From contig OZ022511.1 in assembly GCA_963989385.1 (NCBI GenBank), positions 29,754,503 to 29,818,502 on the forward strand: a stretch of DNA of 64,000 nucleotides, written 5' to 3'. Numbering within the stretch: position 1 is the stretch's first letter; every line of letters begins with the position of its first letter. The notes below the pieces were generated by a model, which saw nothing but the letters and a program-made list of their open reading frames with translations, had not been told where the DNA came from and did not search any database. Made by a program: the position numbers and the translations under genes. Origin of the DNA: Ctena decussata. Taxonomy: Eukaryota > Mollusca > Bivalvia > Lucinida > Lucinidae. Of the stretch, positions 34,422-45,900 are shown in pieces.

Positions 34422-35392
34422 TTAGTCATTATCACTAGACATCTCTTTCGAATCTGGTAACAGCGGCAACACAGGTGGTGGAGCATCTGGTAAAGGTGGT
34501 CCAGATGGTGACCCACATATCTCTTGGTACGTGACTGTAGCTGTAGGTGTGGACCTAGACGTTCCACTGCCCTGCAAACCTGGTAATTCGGGGATGACTG
34601 GGAAACCCGAAAACTGATGATTACACCAGTTAAAACTCCCAGGAAACTCTGGGCTGTAAATAAATGGCGGCATCATGTAAGGAGCGGCTACCAACGAAGT
34701 GTTAGTATCAGGATACTCAGTTTCATCACTTTTGCGAGCGTGCTTCGGAAACACGACGGGGTACTTTACATTATCTTCAAGCCGTTTCTTAATGGGATCA
34801 ACTTCTCTAACTTCCTTCTGTGACAGTTTTGTGTATTTTTCATTGTGTTTGTCTGTGATATCTTTCCACCTTTTAGACTCGCTTTCAAGATCCTGCGGTA
34901 CTTTGCCCTTACAGTGAGACTCCAAAATCCAACTGTCGTTAAGAATATTTTGAGATTTTAGAAGTCTACCCTCTCCAGCTTCGTTTGGAAACGTATATAT
35001 ATCAGGATCAGAGTTTACTTAAGTCGACGTGATTCTCGCACTGAAAGTGTTAGTAACTTGATCTTTAATTTTTTCTTTGGAAACTATTTCTCCTCGAAGT
35101 CTTTCAAGTTCTTTAGTAATTTTTCTTTTGGTTTCGTTTGCCTCAGTCTGTTGTCGCTTTTCCTCTGGGTGCTTTTCCACATCGCCCCATTGTCTTGCTG
35201 AGAAACATGGTCCATTAGGACATGCCCGTCTAGTGTGGCCTGCCCTCAGGTGACATAAACTACACTGGGACCGGCTTTTGTCCACATTAAGAGACGCATA
35301 CCGACCGGTGAGTGACTGGCAAAATTCAACAGCACTTTTTAATTCAGCTGATTTCATTTCTATCTGCTCTTTCAGTTCGTCTATTTTACTTT
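34422..35392 (-). CDS. Exon 2 of SAM-domain / zinc-knuckle protein (in-frame TAA)
   Basis: After an AG acceptor at 35394-35393 the frame continues exon 1 in phase (split GAA codon). It encodes a helical segment (about residues 99-125), then a zinc knuckle CSLCHLRAGHTRRAC with a further Cys (ligands about C141, C144, H150, C155). A charged coiled coil follows (about 170-206). A single TAA at 35021-35019 (codon about 222) interrupts the frame, which then stays open 199 more codons. That part has acidic-basic helical sequence and a Pro/Ser-rich tail (PPLPDAPPPVLPLLP) ending at 34422. The composition past the TAA is fully protein-like, so it is a recent nonsense change, an assembly error, readthrough or a missed small intron. 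Zinc-knuckle proteins of this sort recur in invertebrate genomes with unknown function, perhaps nucleic-acid binding. Polyadenylation signal AATAAA is 366 bases beyond the stop (34056-34051, minus). Confidence 0.6.
35019..35021 (-). other. In-frame TAA inside exon 2
   Basis: The only stop between 35392 and 34424 in the coding frame. The following bases GTAAAC resemble a donor site, but splicing exactly there would not remove the TAA. Confidence 0.85.
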
Positions 35393-35653
35393 CTAGCGGA
35401 GTTTCATAAACAAAGTTCCGTTTATTTATTTTTTTCCAAATTAGGGGCTGTATTCAGTTGATCTGTCCCTGTGCTCCAGAAGCAGTTAAGTTAATTTGCT
35501 TAGTATATGGAAAAACTTCTTTATCCGTCTTTGATCATCTGAAATGATAAATATCTTCATTTGTATATTTTGTGAGCCATCAGAGCTCTCGGTAAGATGA
35601 AGTATTGGATGTTCTTATTTCTTCACACTTTATATGTTTTGACCCCTCACAAA

Positions 35654-35890
35654 ACTGCCGCGACACGACAAAACCAACAAACTGGTTGTACCCCCAGCGC
35701 AGGTTCAGATCAGCCTGGGCATCCGCCAAGTCTGATCAGAGACTTCGCTGTCCGCATGGAGGTAGCTGGGACCCTTAGCTACCCTAATGGCGCTTAGCAA
35801 AGAGTCTGATGAGACTAGGCAAATGCCCGGGCTAATCTGAGTCTGCGCCGACGCACAACCACTTTGTTGGTTTTATCCTGTTGCGGCTCT
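35654..35890. mobile_element. MITE-P copy inside predicted intron
   Basis: GCCGCGACACGACAAAACCA at the left and the inverse TTGGTTTTATCCTGTTGCGGC at the right, with GATCAGCCTGGGCATCCGCC inside. Well preserved. It lies within the 2.3-kb predicted intron of the SAM/zinc-knuckle gene. Confidence 0.88.
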
Positions 35891-36282
35891 TTAGTTACAT
35901 ACTTTAATTATACATGTGTATAATTTAAAGGATCAGAAAGGAAGCTTAGGCTTATCGAGTTTTTATCCTAAATAGTATCAATTTTGGCGGAGTAAATAAC
36001 CCTTTTAGAAAATGTGATCCCAAAAGAAAATTTTACAAAAGCAACAGAGATAACTGAAATATATGCCCCATATAACTCAAAACGGCTTATCTGCACTGAA
36101 GCAACACTCATTCAAATAAACAATGATTCAGTGCCAATCAAACGCTGTTGCCCGAATAGGTAAGGACACACAGAGCTACAGACATTCACGGCTCGGACAT
36201 TAGACCCATGGCTGCCTCCATACCCCTCCTATATAAACAAAACAAAAGACAAGTCAAGACTCCTGACCACCAATGACAAATT

Positions 36283-36450
36283 GAGCCACGCCAAGCGAAA
36301 ATGTGACTTCGAGCATATGTAACAAGCAAAGGTTCAGATCAGCATGTGCATCCGTGAAGTCTGAGCAAAGCTTTTGTTGCTCGCACATACCATGTACGGA
36401 TCCTAAGAAATCTACTGACAGAAAATGAAAGCTCTAGATAGATTGCAGGG
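36283..36450. repeat. MITE-P-like relic
   Basis: GAGCCACGCCAAGCGAAAAT then CAGATCAGCATGTGCATCCG and TCGCACATACCATGTACGGATCC. This is similar to the 2255-2340 fragment and marks a MITE-P subfamily. Confidence 0.55.
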
Positions 36451-36659
36451 GTTCACATACTGGTTCGAGCATGCGCTGTTCGCAACACATTTTGATGACA
36501 AGATATCGATTAATATGCATACACTGTGTCACATGACCGAGAAAAAAATAATGGGGACGGGGTAGGGGTCAGGTTTATGAAAAAATTAATAAATGTCTTT
36601 AAAAAAAAATTTGTTTCTTTGTTGAACAATTAGAAAGCGATCCAAATATTGAATCTTCG

Positions 36660-36845
36660 TCTTGTACATTGTGTTTTACCACATCATAAAGTGTGTGATA
36701 TCGAAAGTATGTCATTTTGCTTGCCAACTAAATGACCGGAATCATTTTTCAACACTTTTATACAAAAAGCTCAACGCTGTTTTTAAATTATTTGTTTAAA
36801 GCTGGCTTATCACGATCACAATGACAAAGCAGTGCTGAAACGGTA
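36660..36845. repeat. 180-bp dispersed repeat R2
   Basis: GTGTGTGATATCGAAAGTATG, then CCAACTAAATGACC, then a CAATGACAAAGC segment, are shared with 42290-42470 and in part with 41570-41700. Non-coding. From 36846 to 37716 nothing else is recognised. Confidence 0.6.
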
Positions 36846-37716
36846 AAAATAAAACCGTTAATTATACCACTGGGAGAGTAAAGCTGAAAATTTCATTTTA
36901 TTTTTCAGCTGCTCAATGTCAGCCTTTTTAAACCAAAATAGTTCGAAGAGAGTCTTGTATAAGCAGTTCACTCCTTAACAAAGCTTTCATCTTTGAATCT
37001 GAACAGACCAATCTTTGAGGAAGTATCGTATTCAGAAAAGGACTAATGGAAATTAGTCTCACAGAATGGCAAGCAACATACATGTATATAAACATAAGGT
37101 GGCCAAATATGAGCCTACGCATCTAGATCTGCTCTATTAGCAAATGTTTGTATGTTAAAACCAAAGCCTAAAATGTGTTAACATATATTTGTAAAATGTC
37201 GTTGGCGAGTAAAGGCATGCATCTTTGTGCGTGTCTCACAAATTGATCGGAATCATTGCTTTCACTCTAAATTCCTGAGAGTTTCTATATACGGCATGTT
37301 CAGATTATGGGTGAACTACGGACGAGGCAGTTGCTCGCATATACCATAATGTACTTTTGCTTGTGTCGCGGCTCTTTTCAGACTGATCAACTTCCCTGCG
37401 TCAGTGCCGAGACTAGGGTTAACATAGGCCGAGAAAATGGAAGTATTGCTTTAAACCGTGCATAATAATGCCAAATGCACTTATTACATCTAAACTGAAT
37501 TTGCCGACTGTTTGCTATGCTTCTTCAGTTTACACTCAAACGGTCAAAATATTAGGACAGCAATATTAAATTAACAACATAGGCCCCGATAAGCCATTCC
37601 TTCATCTGTCTGGTCAGGATCAGCACTGTTTGTCACCAGCAATGTTTCGACTCATTGCCGGATCAATCACATTGTGTCCCAATATCAAGGATAATTATGG
37701 TAAGAGGATACTTTAC

Positions 37717-38008
37717 CTGCTTTGTGTGCTGCAGCATCATTCCCAACCCCGTCCGGGCTCACGCCCAGTTTTGAACTTGGTGTTCTCAGCTTTTCTACAG
37801 CATTAAGAAGCATTCGTCGATGACCGACTGACACTTTGGTACTAAATGCCTCAAAGTCTGATAGTTTCAGGAACTTAACAGCCGTTGAACTTGTGAAACC
37901 AAGTCTCCTCAAATCGGGAACATATTTCAACAATTCAACGTCAAGCCCAGCAACGAATTCTTCGATGCTGTTTGGAGCAGGGATGCGTGGTGTTCCCTTG
38001 GAAGACAT
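37717..38008 (-). CDS. Exon 1 of SAM-domain / zinc-knuckle protein
   Basis: ATG at 38008-38006 starts MSSKGTPRIPAP. Residues about 14-78 read as a SAM-like helical bundle: hydrophobic helix FVAGLDVELL, then LRRLGF, FLKLSDFEAF and the characteristic GHRRMLLNAVEKL C-terminal helix. SAM domains mediate protein self-association or RNA binding. The exon ends at GCAG before GTAAAG (37716-37711), a good donor, in phase 1, which exactly fits the acceptor at 35393. Joining gives about 420 codons. The ATG lies only a few bases from a tandem-repeat element with GTCC units (38015 on), so the promoter or 5-prime UTR would lie in repeat DNA. Upstream in-frame codons come from that repeat and are not accepted as protein. 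Confidence 0.65.
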
Positions 38009-38014
38009 TTTTAG

Positions 38015-39565
38015 CTTATAGTATAGGCCGTCGTCCGTCGTCCGTCCGCCGTCGTCCGTCGTCAACATACTTCTCCTCTGAAGCCATGGGGCTGATTCTT
38101 TCCATATTTCACATATAGCATCTATAGGTAGGGGGAATGAATAATTGTGTTTTTTGTTCCATTGGCATAAGAACTCTGGTTGCTATGGCAACTTATAGTT
38201 TCCATTGACTTATATTGGGAAAAGTGGAAATTGGCAATTTTTTCTGTCTCACTGCAGTTATTTTGAATTTTTTTCTACAGAAATGTTTCTTGAGCAGTCC
38301 TCTACGATTCATAAGAATTTTGTTCAAATCACTGAATTTGATTGGTTGCCATGGCAAAATAAAGGGTAAATTTTCGAAATAATATAAAAAAATCTTCTTC
38401 TCAGAAGCCATAAGAGGGATGAAGCTGATACTTTGCATATATGTTAATGACATTAGCTTCTACATAAATTGTGTTTTTTGTTCCAATCCCATAAGAACTC
38501 TGGTTGCTATGGCAACTTATAGTTTCCATTGACTTATAATGGGAAAAGTGGAAATTTGCAATTTTTGCTGTCTCACTGCAGTTGTTTAGAATTTTTTCTG
38601 CAGAAATGTTTCTTGAGTAGTCCTCTACGATTCATATGAATTTTGTTCTAATCGCTGACTTTGATTGGTTGCCATGGCAAACTAAAGAGTAAATTTTCGA
38701 AAAAATATAAAAGAAATCTTCTTCTCAGAATCTATAAGAGGGATGAAGCTGATACTATGCATATATGTTAATGACATTAGCCTCTACATAAAGTGTGTTT
38801 TTGTTCCAATCCCATTAGAACTCTGGTTGCTATGGCAACTTATAGTTTCCATTGACTTATAATTGGAAAAGTGGAAATTGGCAATTTTTGCTGTCTCACT
38901 ACAGTTATTTAGAATTTGTTTCTGCAGAAATGTTTCTTGAGTAGTCCTTTATAATTCATATGAATTTTGTCCAAATCGCTAAATTTGATTGGTTGCCATG
39001 GCAAAATAAAGGGTAAATATTTTTGAAAAACTTTTCAAAAATCTCCTCCTCAGAAGCCATTATTTGGATGAAGCAGATACTTTGCATACATATTAATGAC
39101 ATTAGCCTGTACCTAAATTATGTTTTATATTATTGTTGCCCATGTGAATTCATTGCTATGGAAACTTAAATTTTCCATAGCCTTGTGATGGGGAAAGTGG
39201 AAATTTGGCATTTATTTCTGTGATACTGCAGATATTTTGACATAAACTTTACAGAAATGTTCCTGGAGTAGTCCTACCAGCAATATGAATTTTGCCCAAA
39301 TCCCTGATTTTGGTTGGTTGCCATCGCAACCGAAAGGGAAATTTTTTTATTTTTTTTTTTTTTGTTGTTGCCAAAAATCCTCTCAGAAGCCATAAAGGGA
39401 GATAAAGCTGAATCTTTTTAGCATAAATGTTTGTGATATTATCCTCTACATAAATAGGTGTTTCATTGCTGGTGTGCATGTTGTTTTGTTGCTGTGGCAA
39501 CTTAAAGTTTTTTCAGCATAACCTCAGTGCTCAGGTGAGCTACAGGACCAGTGGTCCTCTGGTTT
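38015..39565 (+). repeat. GTCC-led tandem-repeat element A, unit about 322 bp
   Basis: Starts with a weak hairpin (GCTTA/TAGGC) and GTCGTCCGTC repeats (38025-38065). About four and a half tandem units follow. GTTGCTATGGCAACTTA-like landmarks lie at about 38178, 38503, 38824, 39151 and 39489. It ends with CTCAGGTGAGCTACAGGACC and the hairpin AGGACCAGTGGTCCT (39544-39558). Units diverge progressively to the right. No coding capacity. Confidence 0.88.
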
Positions 39566-39944
39566 ATTTTGAATCAAAGATTCCTTGTCAAACGATTCCA
39601 CCCTTGTCAAAGGTTTTAAGCACGTCGACCCAGCCTGATGGAACTGACCTTATAAGGGTGTGTGCATTCTCCGTCGTAAATGCAGATACATTACAGGGAG
39701 CTTTTGTGGCTAATAAATTGTAAAATAATCGCTGTCGGTACTTTACGTATTGTTGTTTAAGTTAATGTATTTAATACATGATCTCTCAAATATGCATTGA
39801 ACAAATCAGCCTGTTATACAATCATTTATATGGACTATTCCATACACACGCAAACGTTTTGAAGGTGACAATTCTTTGTTATTCAGTATGAGTTCCCTGA
39901 TTCAGCCTATCATAGTGGACTCAAATTTTCGCCAAAAATAAGAC

Positions 39945-40640
39945 TGAATTCTTAATTAATGGTTATCCCCTCGGGGATAACCATATTAAGATAGGAATTC
40001 GTACTCGATTTGTACGCCGTTTACTTTTGCTAAAATACAGGTCCTACTATTTTCCGGTACTTCTACATTTGGCACACCCTGCTATAGTGTTCTCGCCAGC
40101 ATCGCTAATGCATGATCTTTATAGCTTATATCTTAAAACACTTTATCTCACCCTATACAAACAGTTACCTGAAAGTTCAGTTATCACTTAACAGTACAGA
40201 TCAATAACATGTTTGGCTTTGTTCACGCTGAATACAGGTTCCACTATTTACCGATATTTGCTCCAATAGTTTGGCGCACCAAGCTGCAGGGTCCCTTCCA
40301 GAATTGCTAAGACATGAGCTGTAAAACTTATCCTGAACACTTCATCTCGCCTAATACAAGAATCTCACCTAATACAAGCACTTACCAGAGAGTACAATCG
40401 ACTTACGAAGAGCCATTACTAAACAGCACAGATCATCTAACAAAAGTTAATAGCACTGAAGCTCACCTGATACAAGAAATTCACTAGACAAAAAGAAAAA
40501 GCTGTCAAACTCGCCACTTACCTACAGCTTCAATAAATCTAAGAATACGACAAAATTAACTTGTATTGCTGTCAATTTTCTGCTTTACCACTTGCATCCT
40601 ATAGATTCATTTGCTAAGGGATAACCTCTCAAGCTTTTTC
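39945..40640. repeat. Element with ATGGTTATCCCC hairpin and two 197-bp units
   Basis: ATGGTTATCCCC and GGGGATAACCAT (39960-39985) form a perfect 12-bp stem with a 2-base centre. Tandem units begin at AATACAGGTCCTACTATT (about 40035) and AATACAGGTTCCACTATT (about 40232). AAGGGATAACCT near 40617 may be the partner end. No ORF. Confidence 0.65.
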
Positions 40641-41526
40641 AAAAGCTAAACTTGTGCTATCTATAATCTGATCTCTGACTGAATCAGCCATGACCTGTTC
40701 AAGTGGCGCTACAAAAAAAGGAAATCGATATGACGTTAAAAAAATATAGATCATGCTGCTTATAGTTTAAACAATATTTACATACAAACGACAATTGTAC
40801 TACTAGAGTTCTTTTGGATAAGACGCAGCTGTATAAGTAGCCGTATCTGAACGTATCGGAGAGGGACAAGTCATTGTTTTGCCTTTTTAAACAGGTCTAT
40901 ATAATGCCATCAAACGTTAGTTTGAAGTAGATAAAGGTACTTGTTTTACATATACCTAAAGTTTTTAGTTTTTGATTAAGAGTTACTTCAATGTCCTCAC
41001 CCACTTAATGATTGGGTAATTCTGGAAAAAGTGCATGTTCGTCCGTCTTTTTGTTTGAATGTCACACTTTTCTTTCTATACTCTTTGAGGTTATTGTTAT
41101 TAGCCCAAATCTGGCGAACAATGATATCCTCCCTTGTCGACAATAATATCCTCCCTTGTCCTCAGTGATATTGAACAGGAAATGTCATAATGCTTTGTTT
41201 AGATTGATGTGTATAATTGAGTCTTATAAGTGGCAAACATAGGCAGAACATGTTTTTGAAAAATGATACATTGTTCCATAAAATGCAGTTTCAATATCTA
41301 GTGGGGGTCGTGTGGTCGGACGATGGTGCTGCGTGACTTATGGTGCCGTTTTGATAAAAGTATAGCAAGGACCTACTGTGCTTGCAGTAGATGCAGGTGG
41401 GGTTTGTTTGGATATTTTATTCTCTCGTCTATCTTGTCCCTTTTCTTTCTCCTTCTATCTGAGAGACGGCTCGACTGAAATAATGTCTTAAAGTCTTACA
41501 GCCGTTAAACACAAACCAACACACCA

Positions 41527-41705
41527 ATCCGTCAATTTCTGGTTTCCCTTCGAGCGATGGAAAAAGCGGGACGTTTATGGGTCACATGCCTGTACATTGA
41601 ATTTTTACCAGTTAAATCAGGTGTACTGTCGAAAGTATGACCAAAATCAATTGAAAACCGTTTTAGGTGAAACTCAATGATGTTTTGTTTCTTTAAAAGT
41701 GGCAG
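41527..41705. repeat. Dispersed repeat with CCCTTCGAGCGATGG
   Basis: TGGTTTCCCTTCGAGCGATGG and the following 150 bp match 42238-42400 (TGGTTACCCGTCGAGCGATGG) with gaps. Part of family R2. Confidence 0.6.
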
Positions 41706-42224
41706 TAAGGATCTGGCAGCGACTGACAAAATATTTCATAAATGTTTACATCGCTATAGCAATGGTGTCTGTAGCTTTAATGATTGTGAATTTTAAACAA
41801 GAATTGCCTTGTCATGCTTTTAGAATAGCATGACATGCAGCATAGATGACTTGAGTACATATGTAAAATTATCCCTGCGACACCACCCCCACCCAAAATA
41901 GCCACCTACCACACCAATCGCCCCCATGACTCTGATTTAAAAAAACGTTTCTACAGCGCTGCATGGCGTTGACTCAATTATTGTTCCACGCCGCCTTCTG
42001 CTAGCATACAGGATTGAACACGTACGCTTCAATGCAAGCGGGAGCAACAACAATTCAGCCCAATTAGCCTTTCCCCTTAAAGTCTCCACATGCCTTCGCG
42101 ATGTAAAATCGTCTAAACACAAATCTTTATGAAAGGCGCTTCAACCGTCACTTTGGGTGATAAAATGAGAGTTGACGGGCATAGATTGAGTCTTATCGCT
42201 GACAAAAATAGGGGGAACATGTAA

Positions 42225-42470
42225 TCGCTATTTCCTTTTCTGGTTACCCGTCGAGCGATGGAATAGAAACAGAACACGGGGCACAGAACGCTTGTGCATT
42301 GTATTTTTACCATTTTGTTAAAGTTTGTGATATCGAAAGAAGGTCATTTTATTTCCCAACTAAATGACTCAGATATTTTTATAACCTTTTTCATGTGAAG
42401 CTCAAAGATAATTTATATGTTTAAAGTTGACTATTCGCAGTCATTTGCAATGACAAAACTATGGTGGGAC
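42225..42470. repeat. Dispersed repeat R2, longest copy
   Basis: Includes CGAGCGATGG, GTGATATCGAAAGAAGGTC, CCAACTAAATGAC and GCAATGACAAAAC, linking the 36.66-kb and 41.53-kb copies. Between 41705 and 42225 no gene is seen. Confidence 0.6.
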
Positions 42471-42674
42471 CGCACGATGCAGTATTTCTTGCTGATAGAG
42501 CAATGGGGCCTTTAACACCGACAATATAAAGAGCTTGACGCGTACGACAGTAAGTGACCAATTTGCGGTCATGCAGATGCATCATGGCTAATCAGAGTTG
42601 TTTGCTCTTGCCGTGGTCCATAGTGTCACGTAGTGGGAGCTCACTAGGTTAGGCACTGACCTCTAAGCCAGCTG

Positions 42675-42885
42675 AATCAGATTGTGTTTGCTCTTACCTT
42701 GACCCATAGTCTCATGCCGTGGTAATTCACTAGGCTTTTACGTGCTAAGCCAGCCGTCCAGGTTCGAATCCTGATGCAGGTTAAGTCCTTTATAATCGTA
42801 AATGGTGTCCTCTTGTACACAGTCTTTCATTATCCTCCTTCCATCGGCTCAATGTGACTGACATACTGTTGAAAGGGTGGTAAAA
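42675..42885 (+). mobile_element. tRNA-derived SINE, family B, plus-strand copy
   Basis: A plus-strand head with GTGGTAATTCACTAGG and B-box GGTTCGAATCCTG (about 42760) is followed directly by the family-B body (TTTCATTATCCTCCTTCCAT) and a tail-proximal ACTGTTGAAAGGGTGG. This copy fixes the head-to-tail order of the family. An older tRNA-like head lies just upstream (about 42605-42665). Confidence 0.8.
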
Positions 42886-43254
42886 GCGCGTCATGAAACC
42901 CTTTTTCACAGTGTTGATAACGTTATCCCCTGATATGCCTTCAGCAAGCACATGACGTCGCATAGTCAGAACGACGCCATTTCGACGTCGCGTGCCCGAC
43001 ATCGTATACCAAAACAAGTATTTTGTTAAAGCTACTTCTTGGAAGAACATCATGAACATTATTACTTCCCTTGAATAAATGAAAAGGTTAGCCCTGTAAT
43101 GAATAAAAAAACACACCATTTTTCAAGTTATTTCGTTTGAGTATCTCAGGCAGAGAAGTAATAAAGTTTATTTATATTCTATATTTCAAATGAAGGATAA
43201 ATCAGTCAACATTCGCACTGGAGTTGAAGACGCACCGATTTCGAAATTAAATTC

Positions 43255-43920
43255 AAGGCCGTCGTGGGCGGTCCGGCCAGTCCGGCCATGGCCGGACCAC
43301 TTTTTTGGCCGAATATGGTATTGGCCGTACCACTTTTTTCATTCGGCTGAAAATGGTATTGGCCGGACCACTTTTCCCCGTTATTCCTTCTTTGTCTTTG
43401 TCCCAAAAATGCATTAAAATAGCTTCTAGAGACGTCCTGAATTCAAACCTTTTCTCGGGGGAGGGCCCCGAACCCCCCCCCCCCCTTATGAGAGAAAGGA
43501 AGCCGCCTCTCGTGCTCTCCCCCACTCGTGCCTTCGGCACTTGGAGAACACCCTTGGCAGTTTTTAAAAGCTTGGATCACCATTTGAAATACAGCAAATA
43601 CTCATAAAATTATTTGAGTTTCACAAGTAAATTGGTCTCAAAATGCATTAAAATCGCTTCTAGACTCGGACGTCCTGAATTCAAAGAGTTTCTCATGGGA
43701 GGTAAGTACTCATAAAATCAATTGAGTTTCACAAGCGAAATTGGTCTCAAAATGCATTATAAATCCAAAACTTTCCTCAGGGGAGGTCCCCGAACCTCCT
43801 TTCGAGAGCTAGGGGGATACCCCTCTCGTGCTCTCCCCACTCGTGCCTTCGGTACTCGGGGCGTTCCATGGCCTCACCACTTTTCAAAAGCCGACGACGG
43901 CCCTGAACTCGTATGGCACT
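43255..43920. repeat. GC-rich repeat with CCGGCC and CCCGAACC motifs
   Basis: GGCCGGACCACTTTT-like segments repeat three times at 43280-43375. Two larger units then share AAAATGCATTAAAAT, GACGTCCTGAATTC, CCCCGAACC and CTCTCGTGCTCTCCCC (about 43405-43560 and 43640-43860). A (C)n run lies at about 43473-43486. Open frames here (both strands) are repeat translations. Confidence 0.7.
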
Positions 43921-44084
43921 CGTGTTTCCATACAACACATACATACTGCTGTTGCGTGACAGTCATGTGGCGTTGTCCACTGTGGTTTTACAACCATTTC
44001 AACAGATTTTCAGTCATCTATATTGACTATCATATTTCAAAAGGGTAAGAACGGAAGTCTGTTTTATTTTAGGATAAAAAAAAA

Positions 44085-44160
44085 ATTTCCTTAAGTGGAA
44101 TTTGAACTCGGTCCGCCGGTTTGTTAGTCAAGCGTTTAACTAACTGAGCTACAGAGACTT
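44085..44160 (-). repeat. tRNA-like segment
   Basis: On the minus strand CTCTGTAGCTCAGTTAGTTA is an excellent A-box arm and GAGTTCAAATTCC a B-box. The acceptor ends (AGTCTCT and ACTTAAGG) do not pair, so it is a tRNA pseudogene or SINE head. Confidence 0.5.
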
Positions 44161-44176
44161 ACGGTAAAACATAATG

Positions 44177-44199
44177 AATATATATATATATATATATAC
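44177..44199 (+). repeat. (TA)n microsatellite
   Basis: An alternating TA run. Confidence 0.9.
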
Positions 44200-44766
44200 A
44201 TATTTAAACATCCTTTTATTTACTTCTGACATTGGCTTTTCTCCCTCCCGCCCCCCAGTCCTACTCCCCTACCGCCACTGACACCTGTAGACTGAAATGC
44301 TACCTCAAAGGTGCTTTAAACCCCAAAACAACCAACCAGCCGACAAAATAAGGACACTGCCTGTTCAATAAAAATGAGGACAAGGGAGGAAATTATTGTT
44401 GACAAGGGAGGATATCCTTGTTCGCAAATTCGGGTTTAGTACAATAACTTCAAAGAGTATGGAAACGAAAGTGAGACAGTCGAACGGAAAGACGCAGGGA
44501 CATGTACTATTTCCAAAATCACCCAATAATTCAGCGGCTGAGGACAATGAAGTATTGGACAGTCATACACCAAAACCCTTAAACAAAAACTAAAACCATA
44601 ATCATATGTAAAACAAAAAACTTCTATCATCTTCAAACTAACATTTGATGGTATTATATAGATGTGTTTAAAAATCGCAATAATGATTGCTCCCTCTCCG
44701 ATACGTGTCGATACAGCTACTTATACGGCTGCGTCTAATTCGAAAGAACTCTACTACAAACAACAA

Positions 44767-45586
44767 GTAATATGCTAGTGGGACTCAGAAAAAAATCAAC
44801 AGACTTATCTTCTTGATTTTAGGATTATTATGAAGTGAGGAATTTAGTCGTTTCAAAAAGCAATCGTTTCAAAATACAAACAGTTCCAACATAAAGAAAA
44901 TCGAAGGCCTACACCAACCCTGTGCCTCCCCGCAGTCTCTTAGGGTCGTCCTTGTTCGCTGCAAATACGCTAATTAGACTGCACGGATGGGCACCGACTG
45001 AGCTTGGTCTTTAGTTTGTACATGGCATTTTATGATTTTTTTTCAGATCATGAATTGTGATGTTGTTTACAGGGACCAAAAAAACGTGGTTAAATGATTG
45101 CCTCGGAAGTTTTCAATTTTGAACATATTTTGGAGACATTGAAATTCTCTGTTCTACGGCTTATCGCTCAAGTTTTAATAATTCTAAAGAGTTGGGTATA
45201 TCTATACATTGCAGTGATCTTATTTTGCCCAAACTTGCCGAGTACGTAAAGTACGAACATTAATATGCAGCAAATATTTGTACAGAAACATACAATTCGT
45301 GACATATATTAATTTTCGGTGGTTGTACATGTAGAACATTTATGGCGATTCCTCTCAATCTCAGGTGGTTTTTGGTCTATGTGATATTATACAATTATTG
45401 ACATATGTTTAGGTGAAAATGCAATTTCATGGACCTGCAAACTAGCTCTGCTATTGCGGAGGTCAATCTGTAGTTTGCAGGTTCATAAAACTGTATTTTC
45501 ACCGAAATTAAATCCAATACATGTCTTATTATATGCTAAATATGCGCCCGATTGAACGCACACGGTTCAACTTGGTTATGTACCGC
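44767..45586. other. No gene; MITE-P-like relic near 44945-45020
   Basis: CTTGTTCGCTGCAAATACGC and TGCACGGATGGGCACCGACTG recall MITE-P wording. The remainder is unplaced non-coding sequence. Confidence 0.4.
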
Positions 45587-45650
45587 AGATGAGCCACTTG
45601 GGGAACGTCGTTAGGAGAATTGGAACTGAACTGAACTGAACACACACGGT
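45587..45650 (-). repeat. Repeat with GAGCCACTTGGGGAACGTCG
   Basis: Inverse of 29521-29600. Confidence 0.6.
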
Positions 45651-45705
45651 TCCCTTAGACGGTACGGGATGGCATTATTTCGCGATGTAATATCATTATC
45701 TGTAC

Positions 45706-45900
45706 CACACCGGGAAGACGTCAATCGAAAAAGCTCTTCACAATCTATTAAGGCGGATCAAAAACAACGTTTTCGATTGCAAAACAGCGTTTTCGATTGC
45801 AAATTTTCGCCAATTTGCAATCGAAAACGCTATTTCTTACTGTTTTTGATCCGCGTTCGTCGATTGCACGAGCGTTTTCAATTGCCGCCTACCCGGTGTG
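45706..45900. mobile_element. CAC-terminus MITE, copy 3, with 5-bp TSD
   Basis: The 195-bp element starts CACACCGGGAAGACGTCAAT and ends CCGCCTACCCGGTGTG. It is flanked by a perfect direct repeat TGTAC (45701-45705 and 45901-45905). The interior repeats AACGTTTTCGATTGCAAA and its inverse. The 80-codon frame across it is not a gene. Confidence 0.92.

Larger units (their letters stand above)
40795..44766. mobile_element. Putative 4-kb element bounded by ~400-bp inverted repeats
   Basis: The left arm 40795-41190 and right arm 44353-44766 are diverged inverted copies. Matching landmarks are TAGAGTTCTTT, GACGCAGC-GTATAAGTAGC, GTATCGGAGAGGGA, CATACTCTTTGA, GATATCCTCCCTTGTC and ATTGAACAGG. The interior holds R2 repeats, a SINE, a GC-rich repeat and a tRNA-like fragment, with no transposase frame. 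It could be a non-autonomous long-TIR element or two independent copies of one repeat. Confidence 0.6.

Noticed and set aside
41030..41060. GTCCGTC at the left arm of the 4-kb inverted repeat as another GTCC-led element
   Set aside because: Only two units, no hairpin and no tandem core; the inverted arm has CCCTGCGTCTTTCC instead.
43190..43607. Overlapping frames on both strands with Pro/Arg-rich peptide
   Set aside because: Arise from GGCCGGACCAC repeats and a poly-C run.
44085..44160. Functional tRNA gene
   Set aside because: Good A and B boxes but acceptor stems do not pair; the same applies to the other tRNA-like segments.
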